From contig NZ_CP145607.1 of assembly GCF_036884275.1 (NCBI RefSeq), forward strand, positions 2,405,001 to 2,469,000: 64,000 nucleotides of DNA, given 5' to 3'. Within the stretch, counting starts at the first letter, position 1; each line of letters starts with the position of its first letter. The notes under the pieces were generated by a model. That model was not told the DNA's origin. It saw only the letters and a list, made by a program, of their open reading frames with translations, and did not search any database. The position numbers and the translations under genes are program-made. Positions 18,569 through 28,615 of this stretch are shown piece by piece. The stretch is from Sphingomonas kaistensis (GTDB taxonomy: Bacteria > Pseudomonadota > Alphaproteobacteria > Sphingomonadales > Sphingomonadaceae).

Positions 18569-19837
18569 TCATTCCCCCGGGCGATTGGTGGGAACGGGCG
18601 TGATCGGCTCGGGCGCCGGGCGCTGCGGCTGAGGCTGCGCGGGTTGAGCGGGCTGGGCCGGCTGCGGCGCCGGCGCGGCGGGCGGCGGGGCATAGCCGGT
18701 GATGGTGAACACCCCGCTCGCCGAACTGGTCTGCCAGCCCCTCGCGTTCAGCGCCGCGGCAAGCTGGCCGGGCGAACCGCGGAAGCGCACCACCAGCACC
18801 TGCGCGCCGATCTCCTGGACCGACCCCACGCCGGGGATCGAACGCAGCCAGCCGACCGGCGAATAAGGCGAGCTCACCGCGATCTGGATGATCTGGTCGA
18901 CCGGCGCCGCGGGCGCTTCTTCCTCGATTTCTTCGGTCACCGGCGGCGGTGGTGGGGGAAGCAGGCTCTGGTCGGGCGTGAGCCCGCCCGATGCCAGCCA
19001 GCTGGTGTACAGCGCGTCCATCCGCTGGACGCCTTCCGCCATCATCCGCGGCAGGTCGGCGCTGCTGTCGGCGCGCAAGGTGAAGCTGCCGAGCGGACGG
19101 CGATCCGCCCCGAAGGAGCCGGTGAACGTCGCAACCGACGGCCCGCCCGGATATAGCCGCCGCACGTGTGCGGTCGCGACCAGCACGTCGGCGGCACCGT
19201 AGAAATCGACCAGATTGCGCCACATCGCCCGGCCAGGGCGGCGCACCTGGCCGGCGGTCACGAGCAAGGGATCGATCCCCTGCCCCGACACCCGGACATA
19301 ATCGATCGCGCTGTTGGCGGTGCGATATTCGGCCCACGCCCGCTGCCACGGATTGCGCAATTCCACCGTGGTCGCCGTGCCGCCGCTGACCAGCACCGGA
19401 ATCAGCAGCATCGGCGCCGAACGCTGCACCGGCCCCTCGGCCCCGAGCAGCGCGGCCGAACGCGAACGGTCGAACAGCACCTGCAGCGTCGCGATATAAC
19501 GGCCGGGTGCGATCCGCTCTTCTTCGATGGCGATCGAGCTGACGATCCCGTCGAGCGTCGAATCGGGCAGCTTGGGCGCCTCGCTCATCGGCCGGCTGTG
19601 CATCTTGGCCCACAAGGCGGCAAAGCCCTGTCGCTGCGCCAGCCGCCACCCGGCCAGCCGCGCGCTTTCGGCATCCTTGCCCGCGACATCGACCTTGATC
19701 CCGCCGATCTCCAGCGTGCTCGCGCTGTCGATAGGCGGAATGCCGCGTTCCCCGCTCTCGAGCTGGGCGAACACGGCGGTGCCAAGCCCGGCAAGGCCAA
19801 GCGTGAAAACCAGAAGGCGCAAAGGGCGTCGCGGCAT
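18569..19837 (-). CDS. Exported protein of uncertain family (DUF2066-like by position)
   Basis: 422 residues. Signal peptide [24 protein letters not shown]; a globular region (~30–300) including [20 protein letters not shown]; a ~30-residue Pro/Glu linker; a small domain with IRSIPGVG-like and QVLVVRFRG strands that resembles a ferredoxin-like fold; and a Pro/Gln/Ala-rich tail. I cannot assign a function. In gammaproteobacteria a DUF2066 protein sits between purM and hda; the same position and the Fd…L pattern suggest a distant member. The ATG at 19837 is chosen for the signal peptide and a GAGGG site. Confidence 0.72.
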   Translation of the reverse strand: MPRRPLRLLVFTLGLAGLGTAVFAQLESGERGIPPIDSASTLEIGGIKVDVAGKDAESARLAGWRLAQRQGFAALWAKMHSRPMSEAPKLPDSTLDGIVSSIAIEEERIAPGRYIATLQVLFDRSRSAALLGAEGPVQRSAPMLLIPVLVSGGTATTVELRNPWQRAWAEYRTANSAIDYVRVSGQGIDPLLVTAGQVRRPGRAMWRNLVDFYGAADVLVATAHVRRLYPGGPSVATFTGSFGADRRPLGSFTLRADSSADLPRMMAEGVQRMDALYTSWLASGGLTPDQSLLPPPPPPVTEEIEEEAPAAPVDQIIQIAVSSPYSPVGWLRSIPGVGSVQEIGAQVLVVRFRGSPGQLAAALNARGWQTSSASGVFTITGYAPPPAAPAPQPAQPAQPAQPQPQRPAPEPITPVPTNRPGE

Positions 19838-19901
19838 GTCTGCGCCCTCAAAGCAGCTTGAGACTCGATTTCCAAGGCTCTTCTCGGCTAGGCGGGGCGC
19901 C

Positions 19902-20987
19902 ATGGGGCTGACTTACGAACAGGCGGGCGTCAGCATCGCCGCCGGCAACGCGCTCGTGAAGGCCATCGGGCCGCTCGCCAAGGCCACGCGTCGGCCGGGG
20001 GCGGACGCCGATCTCGGCGGCTTCGGGGGCTTCTTCGATCTCAAGGCCGCGGGCTTCACCGACCCGCTGCTGGTCGCCGCCAATGACGGCGTCGGGACCA
20101 AGCTCAAGCTGGCGATCGACTTGGGGCGCCACGACGGGGTCGGCATCGACTTGGTCGCCATGTGCGTCAACGATCTCATCGTTCAAGGCGCCGAGCCGCT
20201 GTTCTTTCTCGACTATTTCGCGACCGGCAAGCTCGACGGAGGCGTCGCCGAAGCCGTCGTCGCGTCGATCGCGCAAGGTTGTCTTCAGTCCGGCTGCGCG
20301 CTGATCGGCGGCGAGACGGCGGAGATGCCCGGCATGTATGCGGCGGGCGACTACGACCTCGCAGGATTCTGCGTCGGCGCGGTCGAGCGGGGCGAGCAAT
20401 TGACCGGCGTGGCGATCCGCCCCGGCGACGTGCTCCTCGGCCTCGCCAGCAGCGGCGTCCATTCCAACGGCTTCAGCCTCGTCCGCCGCCTGATCGAAGT
20501 GAACGGCTGGAAGCTCGATCGCCCCGCGCGCTTTATGCCCGAGCGATTGCTCGGCGACCTGCTTCTCGAGCCGACTCGGATCTATGTGAAAAGCCTGCTG
20601 CCCGAGGTTCGCGCCGGGCGAATCCACGGCCTCGCTCACATCACCGGCGGCGGCCTGCTCGAGAACATTCCGCGGGTGCTGCCCGACGATTGCCACGCGA
20701 TGGTCGATGCGTCCGCGTGGGAGCTTCCGCCACTCTTTGCCTGGCTTCAGGCCGGCGGGTCGATCGAGCCCGAGGAGCTCGCCCGCACCTTCAACTGCGG
20801 GATTGGCATGGCCGTGGTGGTGGCAGCGGACCAAGCCGATGCGGTCACCGATGCGCTCACCAAGGCCGGCGAAACCGTGCATCGCATCGGCCGCATCGAA
20901 GCTGGCTCTCGCGGCTGCACCGTTCGCGGTCCCGACGAAAGCTGGAGCGCCCGCGGCGCCTGGAGCGCCACGCACAATCATGGCTGA
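19902..20987 (+). CDS. purM: Phosphoribosylformylglycinamidine cyclo-ligase (AIR synthetase)
   Basis: 361 residues. It closes the imidazole ring of AIR in purine synthesis. Diagnostic stretches: [14 protein letters not shown], the ATP-site [22 protein letters not shown] and [14 protein letters not shown]. The open frame continues 125 codons upstream over the neighbouring minus-strand gene, but the ATG at 19902 begins the conserved [10 protein letters not shown]. It overlaps purN by 8 bases. Confidence 0.96.
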   Translation: MGLTYEQAGVSIAAGNALVKAIGPLAKATRRPGADADLGGFGGFFDLKAAGFTDPLLVAANDGVGTKLKLAIDLGRHDGVGIDLVAMCVNDLIVQGAEPLFFLDYFATGKLDGGVAEAVVASIAQGCLQSGCALIGGETAEMPGMYAAGDYDLAGFCVGAVERGEQLTGVAIRPGDVLLGLASSGVHSNGFSLVRRLIEVNGWKLDRPARFMPERLLGDLLLEPTRIYVKSLLPEVRAGRIHGLAHITGGGLLENIPRVLPDDCHAMVDASAWELPPLFAWLQAGGSIEPEELARTFNCGIGMAVVVAADQADAVTDALTKAGETVHRIGRIEAGSRGCTVRGPDESWSARGAWSATHNHG

Positions 20988-21945
20988 GCGCGCCCGCGTC
21001 GCCGTCGTCATTTCGGGCGAAGGCAGCAACATGGCCGCCCTGCTCTACGCCAGCCGCCTGCCGCAAGCCGCCTTCGAGATCGTGCTGGTCGCGTCCAACA
21101 ATCCCGACGCCCCGGGCCTCGCGCTCGCCGAGGCCGAAGGCGTCCCCACCTGGTCGCAAAGCCATAAGGGCTTGTCCCGCGAAGCCTTCGACCAAGCGCT
21201 GCACGACGCCCTCACCGCCGCACGACCCGACGCCGTCGCCCTCGCCGGCTACATGCGCCTCCTCACCCCGACGTTCGTCGAACGCTGGCACGGCCGCCTG
21301 CTCAACATCCATCCCTCGCTGCTGCCCAAGTATCGCGGCCTCGACACCTATGCCCGGGCGCTCGAGGCCGGCGACAGCGACGCCGGCTGCACCGTTCACC
21401 TCGTCACCGAGGACGTCGATGCGGGCGAAATTCTTGGTCAGGTCGCGGTCGCCATCCGCCCCGGCGACACACCAGACACGCTGGCGCAGCGCGTCCGCCT
21501 CGCCGAGCACCAGCTCTATCCTGCCACCCTGTCCGCCTATGTCTCGCGGCATCAGGATGCGAACTGGATCGAGGCCGAGGTCGATGCCCTCGCCGCCTCC
21601 CTCGCGGAAGTCAGCCGCAAGACCAGCCACGGCAGCCCCGGCTGGGCGGTAGGCACCGAAAAATCCGCCAAGCTGTTCGCCATCCTCGCCGACCGCCATC
21701 ACGGCGAAGACGCCATCGGCCTGCTCGTCAAATCGAGCGGCGCGGACGAGATGACCGGCCTGATCGAAGCTCGCCCCGATACCTATTACTGGCCCAAATA
21801 TTATGGCGCGAGCGGCTGGCTCGGGGTCAAGCTCAACCGGCCCGACACCGATTGGGACGACGTGCGCGACTGGCTCGAGCGCAGCTGGCGCACCGTCGCT
21901 CCGCCGCGCCTGACCAGATTCATGCGCGCCGCGGACGAGTTTTGA
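20980..21945 (+). CDS. purN: GAR transformylase PurN fused to an MmcQ/YjbR domain
   Basis: 321 residues, about 110 more than a normal PurN. Residues 1–~190 are PurN: ISGEGSNM at the N-terminus, the catalytic Asn and His in [10 protein letters not shown], and the Asp in [10 protein letters not shown]; it formylates GAR using 10-formyl-THF. Residues ~205–315 match the MmcQ/YjbR (CyaY-like) fold: SHGSPGWAV, a Lys-rich strand, [17 protein letters not shown] and a terminal helix DWLERSW. No stop or ribosome site separates the two parts. The MmcQ/YjbR partner function is unknown. Confidence 0.93.
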   Translation: MAERARVAVVISGEGSNMAALLYASRLPQAAFEIVLVASNNPDAPGLALAEAEGVPTWSQSHKGLSREAFDQALHDALTAARPDAVALAGYMRLLTPTFVERWHGRLLNIHPSLLPKYRGLDTYARALEAGDSDAGCTVHLVTEDVDAGEILGQVAVAIRPGDTPDTLAQRVRLAEHQLYPATLSAYVSRHQDANWIEAEVDALAASLAEVSRKTSHGSPGWAVGTEKSAKLFAILADRHHGEDAIGLLVKSSGADEMTGLIEARPDTYYWPKYYGASGWLGVKLNRPDTDWDDVRDWLERSWRTVAPPRLTRFMRAADEF

Positions 21946-22223
21946 CCTCGCTAGAGGCGCTCGGCTGGCTCGGCCTCATCAATGCCTGGACCTTCTATCG
22001 CTTCCGCCAGGACAAGCAGCGCGCTGTATTCGGGCAATGGCGGGTCAGCGAAAGCGAACTCCTCGCCCTTGCCTTCATCGGCGGCACCCCCGCCGCCTTC
22101 GCCGCCCGCCACCTGCTTCGCCACAAGACCCGGAAGCAGCCCTTCTCGACCTACCTGACCCTCATCGCGATGGTACAGGTCGGGGTCGTGGCAGGTTTGA
22201 TAGTGATGCCTAGCTTCATATGA
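21942..22223 (+). CDS. DUF1294 small membrane protein
   Basis: 93 residues. A TTG start overlaps the purN stop (TTGA). Two hydrophobic segments flank the family signature GGTPAAFAARHLLRHKTRKQ…F, and a DKQRA motif lies near the N-terminus. Function unknown; in other bacteria the domain is often fused to a cold-shock domain. A longer frame from 21852 gives an Arg-rich leader typical of an out-of-frame shadow and is rejected. Confidence 0.8.
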   Translation: MTSLEALGWLGLINAWTFYRFRQDKQRAVFGQWRVSESELLALAFIGGTPAAFAARHLLRHKTRKQPFSTYLTLIAMVQVGVVAGLIVMPSFI

Positions 22224-22283
22224 TCGGCGCCAGCAGCATCTGACGTTGCGCCTTCGCAACGCTGCGCCAAAGATCTAGCGCCA

Positions 22284-22317
22284 TTAAGAAAAAGCCCGCC
22301 GGATCGCTCCAGCGGGC
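22284..22317 (-). terminator. Rho-independent terminator of ndk
   Basis: Stem 22294–22303 with 22308–22317 (one mismatch), tight loop, then TTTTTCTT on the minus strand. It terminates ndk and probably insulates it from the convergent DUF1294 gene. Confidence 0.82.
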
Positions 22318-22343
22318 CCCTTGTTCCGGCTTAGAGCTCAGGC

Positions 22344-22766
22344 TCAGCCGACGATCTCTTCCGGCTTGAAAAAATAGTCGATCTCGATCTTGGCGTTTTC
22401 GTCCGAATCCGATCCATGCACCGAATTGGCTTCGATCGATTCGGCCAGTTCCTTGCGAATGGTGCCGGCATCGGCGTTCTCGGGGTTGGTCGCGCCCATG
22501 ATGTCGCGGTTGCGCTTCACGGCGTCTTCGCCTTCCAGCACCTGGACGACGACCGGGCCCGAGATCATGAACGACACGAGGTCGTTGAAGAACGGACGCT
22601 CGCGGTGGACGCCGTAGAAGCCTTCGGCCTGCTCGCGGGTCATGTGGATGCGCTTGGACGCAACGACACGAAGGCCGGCTTCTTCCAGCATCTTGGTGAC
22701 CGCGCCGGTCAGATTGCGGCGGGTGGCATCGGGCTTGATGATCGAAAAGGTGCGCGTGACGGCCAC
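22344..22766 (-). CDS. ndk: Nucleoside diphosphate kinase
   Basis: 140 residues, standard length. It transfers the gamma phosphate of ATP to NDPs. The phospho-accepting His117 lies in NSVHGSDS; the N-terminal [11 protein letters not shown] is typical. It follows holC and pepA on the same strand with a 77-base gap that could hold its own promoter. Confidence 0.97.
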   Translation of the reverse strand: MAVTRTFSIIKPDATRRNLTGAVTKMLEEAGLRVVASKRIHMTREQAEGFYGVHRERPFFNDLVSFMISGPVVVQVLEGEDAVKRNRDIMGATNPENADAGTIRKELAESIEANSVHGSDSDENAKIEIDYFFKPEEIVG

Positions 22767-22843
22767 GGGAAAGCTCCGTTCGTGTTTGGGTGGGTTGAAG
22801 GATTGCGCGCGCCCCTAGCCGGAGGCCGGGCGAAGGGCAAGGT

Positions 22844-23281
22844 TCAGGCCTTGCGTGTCCAGCGCCCGTCCTCGCGGGCCCAATAATTTCGTTCTACGCC
22901 TTCGCGCCCGGACAGGAGCTTCCACGCCTGCCGCGCTTCGAAGAGATTGGCTTCGTCGAACAGGTAAAAAGCCCGGTCGAAGGTCAGCGCCGCTTCGCGC
23001 CATTCGCCGTCGGCGACCAGCAGATTGCGGGCGCCGTTGGCGGGATCGGGCGTGGTCGATAGCAAGATCGGCTGCCGCGCATCCTCGCCTTCCCCGGCGA
23101 TGCCGTGGGCGAGGAAATCGGTTTCCCCCTGATCCCACAGCAGCCGGTCCATCCGGGCGAGCGCGCCCTCGTCGGCCATCACCACCAGCAGCCGCTCGCC
23201 GCCCTCGACGACCTTGGCGGCGATGCTCGCCACCACTTCGTCGACGGGCGCGCCGGCCAGCTGGTAGAAATCGACTCTCAC
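22844..23281 (-). CDS. holC: DNA polymerase III chi subunit
   Basis: 145 residues. N-terminal VDFYQLAGAPVDE and the C-terminal ANLFEARQAWKLL…YWAREDGRW are typical of HolC, which links the clamp loader to SSB. The start is GTG at 23281, in a GTGA overlap with the pepA stop; the longer frame gives an unnatural basic leader. The pepA–holC order is widely conserved in proteobacteria, which supports the call. Confidence 0.9.
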   Translation of the reverse strand: MRVDFYQLAGAPVDEVVASIAAKVVEGGERLLVVMADEGALARMDRLLWDQGETDFLAHGIAGEGEDARQPILLSTTPDPANGARNLLVADGEWREAALTFDRAFYLFDEANLFEARQAWKLLSGREGVERNYWAREDGRWTRKA

Positions 23282-24753
23282 TCGGCCGTCATCTCCACGA
23301 AGCGATCGAGCAGGCGCACGCCAAACGCGGTCGCGCCCTTTTCGTAGGTGGTGCCGGGCTTGTCGCTCCAGACCATGCCGGCGATGTCGAGATGCGCCCA
23401 TTCGACGCCTTTCTCGACAAAGCGCTGCAGGAACTGCGCGGCGGTAATCGAGCCGCCTTCACGCGGACCGACATTCTTGATGTCGGCGATCGGGCTGTCG
23501 ATCAGGCGGTCGTAAGCGTCGCCCAGCGGCATCCGCCACAATTTCTCGCCGGTCTCGGTGCCCGCCGCGGCAAGCTCACCCGCCAGCGTGTCGTTGTTCG
23601 AGAACAACCCGCCATGCTCGGACCCGAGTGCGATCAGCATCGCGCCGGTCAGCGTTGCGAGATCGACCAGCCGCTTGGCGCCAAGCTCGCGCTGGGCATA
23701 GGTCATGACGTCGGCCAGCACGAGGCGGCCTTCGGCGTCGGTATTGATGACCTCGATCGTCTGCCCGTTCATCGAGGTGACCACGTCGCCCGGACGCGTT
23801 GCGCTGCCCGACGGCATGTTCTCGACGAGCCCGCACAGGCCGATCACATTGGCCTTGGCTTTGCGACTGGCAAGCGCGACCATCGCGCCAGCGACCGCAC
23901 CGGCGCCCCCCATGTCCCACTTCATCGATTCCATGCCGGCGGCCGGCTTGATCGAGATGCCGCCGGTGTCGAAGGTGACGCCCTTGCCGATCAGCGCCAG
24001 CGGCTTGTCGGTCGGATGGCCGCCGCCGTTCCAGCGCATTACCAGCAAACGTGGCTCGCGAATGGTCCCCTGATTGACGCACAGAAGCGAGCCCATGCCG
24101 AGCTTCTCCATCTCGGCCTGACCCAGCGCCTCGATTTCAAGCCCGGTACCCTCGGCGGCCTTCTTCACCCGCTCGACGAAGGTTTCGGCATAAATAATGT
24201 TGGCGGGTTCGGTGACGAGTTCGCGGGTCAGCTTGATGCCTGCCAGCACGCCTTCGTACCGCTCGCTCCAGCGCTCCCCGGCGTCGGCGGGCGCGCCGAC
24301 GATCACGACTTCCTCGACGCTCGGCTTCTGCTTGTCCTTGAGCTTAGTGCGATAGCGGTCGTAGCGCCACGCCCGCGCCGCCGCTCCCAGCGCCAGACGC
24401 GCGGCGGCGTCGGCATCGAACTTGGCGCCGGTAAGATCGATCACCAGCGTCTTTTCGCCCGACGTCAGCAGCCGACCGACCGCCGTGCCGCCGAGCTTCT
24501 CGGCCGCCGCGCCGTCCGATCCCGTGCCGGTCCCGATCAGCACCAGCCGGCGGACCTGTGCTTCGCCGCCGCCGCCGATCCATGTTTCCGCGGCCGCACC
24601 CGCTTCGCCCTCGAACCGCTGCCCGCGCGCCGCCGCTTCGGCCGCCGCGCGATGCTCGCCGAGCGACGCGAGGTTGCCGCGCTCGGTGCCGGCGACGGGA
24701 AGAACCAGGGCATAGCTGCCGGAAGGAGCGGCGTCGGCGAAGCGGATCTGCAT
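23278..24753 (-). CDS. pepA: Cytosol aminopeptidase (leucyl aminopeptidase)
   Basis: 491 residues of the M17 family. The N-terminal domain is variable; the catalytic domain holds GKGVTFDTGGISIKP, the Lys/Asp metal cluster and the signature NTDAEGRLVLAD. It removes N-terminal residues from peptides; in some bacteria PepA also binds DNA. The start MQIRF at 24753 is preferred to the frame start 39 codons upstream. It is divergent from lptD across 150 bases. Confidence 0.94.
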   Translation of the reverse strand: MQIRFADAAPSGSYALVLPVAGTERGNLASLGEHRAAAEAAARGQRFEGEAGAAAETWIGGGGEAQVRRLVLIGTGTGSDGAAAEKLGGTAVGRLLTSGEKTLVIDLTGAKFDADAAARLALGAAARAWRYDRYRTKLKDKQKPSVEEVVIVGAPADAGERWSERYEGVLAGIKLTRELVTEPANIIYAETFVERVKKAAEGTGLEIEALGQAEMEKLGMGSLLCVNQGTIREPRLLVMRWNGGGHPTDKPLALIGKGVTFDTGGISIKPAAGMESMKWDMGGAGAVAGAMVALASRKAKANVIGLCGLVENMPSGSATRPGDVVTSMNGQTIEVINTDAEGRLVLADVMTYAQRELGAKRLVDLATLTGAMLIALGSEHGGLFSNNDTLAGELAAAGTETGEKLWRMPLGDAYDRLIDSPIADIKNVGPREGGSITAAQFLQRFVEKGVEWAHLDIAGMVWSDKPGTTYEKGATAFGVRLLDRFVEMTAE

Positions 24754-24903
24754 GGGAAGGAACACCTGCAATGGGAAAAAGAAGGGTTGCCGTGTCCTTA
24801 GGCCCGCGCCCCCCGCGCTGCCAAGCCCGTTGCCCCGGCTGGCGAAGGCTGCAATAGGCTGGCCTTTCACGGGCTCACTAGCGGATCAAGGCAGACATAA
24901 AGG

Positions 24904-27147
24904 GTGCGATACGGCGTCACGGCCTGGACGGCGCTTCCGCTGGTGCTCGCGCTTGCCGCGCCGGATCGCGCTTGGGCGCAGGACATCGCCGCTCCGGCTG
25001 TTGAAACCGAGGTGCCTCCTGCCGAGCCGCAGCCGCTCGCGGCGGCAGACCAGGAAATCGCCTTCACCGCCGATCGCGTCGATTATGACAGCGAGAACGA
25101 GGTCGTCACCGCCGCCGGCCAGGTTCGGATCAATCGCGAAGGCACCTTTGTCGCCGCCGACCAGGTGCGCTGGGACCGCCGCTCGGGCGAAGTGGTCGCG
25201 ACCGGCAACGTGGTGGTGGTCCAGCCGCAGGGCGACCGGCTGATCTCCGAACGCGTCGTGCTCGACGACGCGCTGCGCGATGCCACGGTGGATAATCTGC
25301 TCGTCGTTTTGGAAAGCGGCGGACGCCTCGCCGCCGACAAGGCGACCCGCACCGGTAACGTCACCACGCTCGAGAATGCGGTCTACAGCCCGTGCCGGAT
25401 CGACAACGAAGCCGGCTGCCCACGCAAGCCCAGCTGGCGGATCCTCGCCGCCCGGGTCCGCTACGACCAGGCTGCCGAGCGCATCCGCTTCGAGCGCGGC
25501 CGGTTCGAACTGTTCGGCATTACCCTGCCCCTGCTCCCGGTCTTCAGCCTCGGCACCAGCAGCGGGGGCGAAGGCTATTCGGGCTTTCTTCTCCCCGAAC
25601 TCCGCTACAGCCGGCGGCTCGGCGGCGAATTGTCGCTGCCCTATCTCACCCGGTTCGGGCCCAACCGCGACATCACGGTAACGCCGCACCTCTACACCTC
25701 GGTCAATCCGGCGGTCGAAGCGCGCTACCGCGAACTCAACAGCCTCGGGGCCTTTTCGCTCGGCGCCTTCGTCACCTACGGCGACAAATCGAGCTATGAC
25801 GACAGCCGCACCAATCGCGGCCTCCGCGCCTACATCGAGGGCAACGGCAAGTTTCAGTTCTCGCCCCTGTGGAGCCTGACCGGCCAAGTCCGCGCCGCCA
25901 CCGACAAGGACGTGGCGCGCTTCTACGACCTCAATCGCGACGACCGCTATCGCAGCTTTCTCGACCTCGAGCGGATCGACCTCGACAGCTACATCAGCAT
26001 TGCCGGCTGGGCCTTTCAGGGTGTTCGCCAGAACGACATTCAGAGCACCATCCCCTTCGCCCTTCCCGCCATCGACGCCCGCGTCCGCCTGACCGACCCG
26101 CTGCTGGGCGGCCGGGTCGAGCTTCAGGCTAACAGCCTCGCCGTGTTCCGCCGCGAAGGTCAGGACAGCCAGCGCGCCTTTGCCGGTGCCCGCTGGGACT
26201 TGCGCCGCCTGACCACCATGGGGCAGGAGATCCTGCTGACCGGCTATGCCCGCGGCGACCTTTATCATAGCGACGACAACGAGCTCACCAGCGCCGCCAT
26301 CTATCGCGGCGAGAAAGGCTGGCGCGGACGCGAGATCGCCGCCGCCGCCGCCGAAGTTCGCTGGCCGCTGACCGGCGAATTGCTCGGCGGCATCCAGCGA
26401 CTCACACCCCGCGCCCAGCTGGTGATAACCCCGCCGACCGCCAACATCAGCCTTCCCAACGAGGACAGCCGCTCGGTCGACCTCGAAGACAGCAACCTTT
26501 TCGCGCTCAACCGCTTCCCCGGCTACGACCGCTGGGAAGACGGCAGTCGCATCACCTACGGCCTCGACTGGACCCTCGACCGGCCCGGCTGGGCGGTGTC
26601 GAGCAATATCGGCCAGTCCTACCGCCTCAACCGCGACGCGCAGATCTTTCCCAACGGTACGGGCCTGACCGACCGCTGGTCCGATTTCGTCGGCCGCACC
26701 CGGGTCAAGGTCGGCCGTTTCGTCGACCTCACCCACCGCTTCCGGCTGGACAAGGACAATTTCGCGGTCCGCCGCAACGAGGTCGATCTGACCGTCGGCA
26801 CCACCGAAACCTATGCGCGGATCGATTATCTGCGCCTCAACCGCAATGTCGATCAGTCGATCGAGGACTTGCAGGACAAGGAAGAGCTGCGGCTTGCCGG
26901 CCGGTGGAAATTCCATCGCTTCTGGTCGGTGTTCGGCGCGACCGTGCTCGATCTCACCAACGCCGACGAAGATCCGCTCAGCATCGCCGACGGCGTCAAC
27001 GCCGTCCGCCATCGCCTGAGCCTCGATTACGAAGACGACTGCCTGTCTTTCGGCATCAGCTGGCGCCGCGATTATGAGCGGCTTGGCGACCGGGCTGAGG
27101 GCAGCACCTTCAGTTTCCGCCTGTCCTTGAAGGGCTTGAGCCGCTAA
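24904..27147 (+). CDS. lptD: LptD outer-membrane assembly protein
   Basis: 747 residues. A signal-like N-terminus ends near AWAQ, then an OstA/LptA-type jellyroll (~45–150: repeats of the type VTAAGQVRINREGTFVAADQVRWD), then the large beta-barrel domain (~270–740, with GGEGYSGFLLPELRYSRRLGG). LptD inserts lipopolysaccharide into the outer leaflet. A conserved Cys pair lies at NEAGC and SPC near 160–175, and another Cys (EDDCLSF) near the end. It starts with GTG at 24904 behind AAGG. It is first in lptD–surA–pdxA–rsmA, the classic proteobacterial order. Confidence 0.93.
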   Translation: MRYGVTAWTALPLVLALAAPDRAWAQDIAAPAVETEVPPAEPQPLAAADQEIAFTADRVDYDSENEVVTAAGQVRINREGTFVAADQVRWDRRSGEVVATGNVVVVQPQGDRLISERVVLDDALRDATVDNLLVVLESGGRLAADKATRTGNVTTLENAVYSPCRIDNEAGCPRKPSWRILAARVRYDQAAERIRFERGRFELFGITLPLLPVFSLGTSSGGEGYSGFLLPELRYSRRLGGELSLPYLTRFGPNRDITVTPHLYTSVNPAVEARYRELNSLGAFSLGAFVTYGDKSSYDDSRTNRGLRAYIEGNGKFQFSPLWSLTGQVRAATDKDVARFYDLNRDDRYRSFLDLERIDLDSYISIAGWAFQGVRQNDIQSTIPFALPAIDARVRLTDPLLGGRVELQANSLAVFRREGQDSQRAFAGARWDLRRLTTMGQEILLTGYARGDLYHSDDNELTSAAIYRGEKGWRGREIAAAAAEVRWPLTGELLGGIQRLTPRAQLVITPPTANISLPNEDSRSVDLEDSNLFALNRFPGYDRWEDGSRITYGLDWTLDRPGWAVSSNIGQSYRLNRDAQIFPNGTGLTDRWSDFVGRTRVKVGRFVDLTHRFRLDKDNFAVRRNEVDLTVGTTETYARIDYLRLNRNVDQSIEDLQDKEELRLAGRWKFHRFWSVFGATVLDLTNADEDPLSIADGVNAVRHRLSLDYEDDCLSFGISWRRDYERLGDRAEGSTFSFRLSLKGLSR

Positions 27148-27227
27148 ACGGCGCTCATCGCCGGTTCAGCGCGGGGCTGGCAAGGCGCCGTGAACTGCTT
27201 GAAATAACAAGGGATACAAGGCTCGTT

Positions 27228-28577
27228 ATGGCAAAGGCCAAGACGCTTTTCACGACCGCTCTCCTGGCGTCGCTCGCCAGTGTCGCGGCAGCGCAGAGTG
27301 GGCAAGCGCAGCAGCAGCCTGCGGCGCGTAACAGCTCGTCGGGTCTCAACCTGCCGCAGACGGTCACCGTGCTCGGCCGCCCGATTCCCTCGGTGGTCAA
27401 GGCAAGCGCCATCGTCAACGGGCAAGTCATCACTCAGACCGATATCGACCAGCGCCTCGCCCTCCTTGCGCTGGCGAACAACCAGCCGATTCCCAAGGAA
27501 GAGGAAGAGCGGCTGCGCGTGCAGGTGCTGAGCAACCTCATCGACGAAACGCTTCAGATCCAGGCCGCCGATGCCGCCGGGATCAAGGTCAGTCCGACCG
27601 ACATCGACCGCACCGTCGCCCGCGTCGCCGAGAACACCAAGCGCAAGCCCAACGAGCTCGCTGGGTATCTCAAGCAGAATGGCAGTTCGATCAACTCGAT
27701 CCGCCGCCAGATCCAGGGCGAAATCGCCTGGCAGCGCCTCCAGCGCCAGAAGATCGAAAGCGGCGTCAGCGTCGGTGACGACGAGGTCAAGGCCTTCATC
27801 GACCGCATGAATGCGTCCAAGGGCACGCAGGAATACCGCGTCGGCGAAATCTATCTCGAAGCGACCACCGCCAATCAGGCGCAGGTCGCGCAGCAGGCGC
27901 AGCAGATCGTTGCCGCACTCCGCCAGGGCGCGAGCTTTGCCGGCTACGCCCGCCAGTTCGGCCAGTCCTCCGCCGCCGCCGTCGGTGGTGACCTTGGCTG
28001 GATCCGTCCCGAGCAGCTTCCCGAGCCGATCGCCCAGACGCTGACACAGATGCAGCCCGGCCAGCTCAGCCAGCCGATCCCCGTCCAGGGCGGCATCTCG
28101 ATCATCGCCGTGCAGGACACCCGCAAGGTGCTGACCGCCGATCCGCGCAATGCCGTGCTGTCGCTGAAGCAGGTGTCGATCACCTTCCCGGCCGGCACCA
28201 CCGCTGCGGCGGCCAATCCGCAACTGGAGCGCTTCGCTGCCGCCACCCAGAATATCGGTGGGTGCGGCGGTGCCGACAAGGTCGCGGCCGACTTCAGGGG
28301 CGATGTGGTCCAGTCGGACAGCGTCAAGCTTCGTGACCTGCCGGCGGCCTTGCAGGAAATGATGCTGCCGATGCAGGTCGGTCAGGCAACGCGCCCGTTC
28401 GGCAGCATTGCCGATGGCGTTCGCGTGCTGGTGATCTGCGGCCGCGACGAAGAACAGAGCGCCAATGCGCCTAATGCCGATGCGGTGTTCGCGCAGCTTC
28501 AGGAAGAGCGCGTCAATGCCCGCGCCCGCCGTTATCTTCGCGATCTCCGCCGCGACGCCGTCATCGACTATCGCTAA
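27228..28577 (+). CDS. surA: Periplasmic chaperone/peptidyl-prolyl isomerase SurA
   Basis: 449 residues. Signal peptide (LFTTALLASLASVAAAQ), a Gln-rich spacer, the SurA N-terminal domain (~50–190: SAIVNGQVITQTDIDQRL), and one well-preserved PpiC parvulin domain (~200–300: GDLGWIRPEQLPEPI). The second parvulin repeat seems degenerate. It escorts outer-membrane proteins; pairing with lptD fits because LptD is a SurA client in E. coli. Confidence 0.93.
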   Translation: MAKAKTLFTTALLASLASVAAAQSGQAQQQPAARNSSSGLNLPQTVTVLGRPIPSVVKASAIVNGQVITQTDIDQRLALLALANNQPIPKEEEERLRVQVLSNLIDETLQIQAADAAGIKVSPTDIDRTVARVAENTKRKPNELAGYLKQNGSSINSIRRQIQGEIAWQRLQRQKIESGVSVGDDEVKAFIDRMNASKGTQEYRVGEIYLEATTANQAQVAQQAQQIVAALRQGASFAGYARQFGQSSAAAVGGDLGWIRPEQLPEPIAQTLTQMQPGQLSQPIPVQGGISIIAVQDTRKVLTADPRNAVLSLKQVSITFPAGTTAAAANPQLERFAAATQNIGGCGGADKVAADFRGDVVQSDSVKLRDLPAALQEMMLPMQVGQATRPFGSIADGVRVLVICGRDEEQSANAPNADAVFAQLQEERVNARARRYLRDLRRDAVIDYR

Positions 28578-28615
28578 GGTGGCCGAGACGGCCGGCAAGC
28601 GTTAGGGGGCTGGCG

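Noticed and set aside
22855..24801. 648-codon plus-strand frame
   Set aside because: Shadow over holC and pepA; composition is Arg/His/Gly-rich and lacks recognisable domains.
24886..27012. 708-codon minus-strand frame
   Set aside because: Antisense shadow of lptD.
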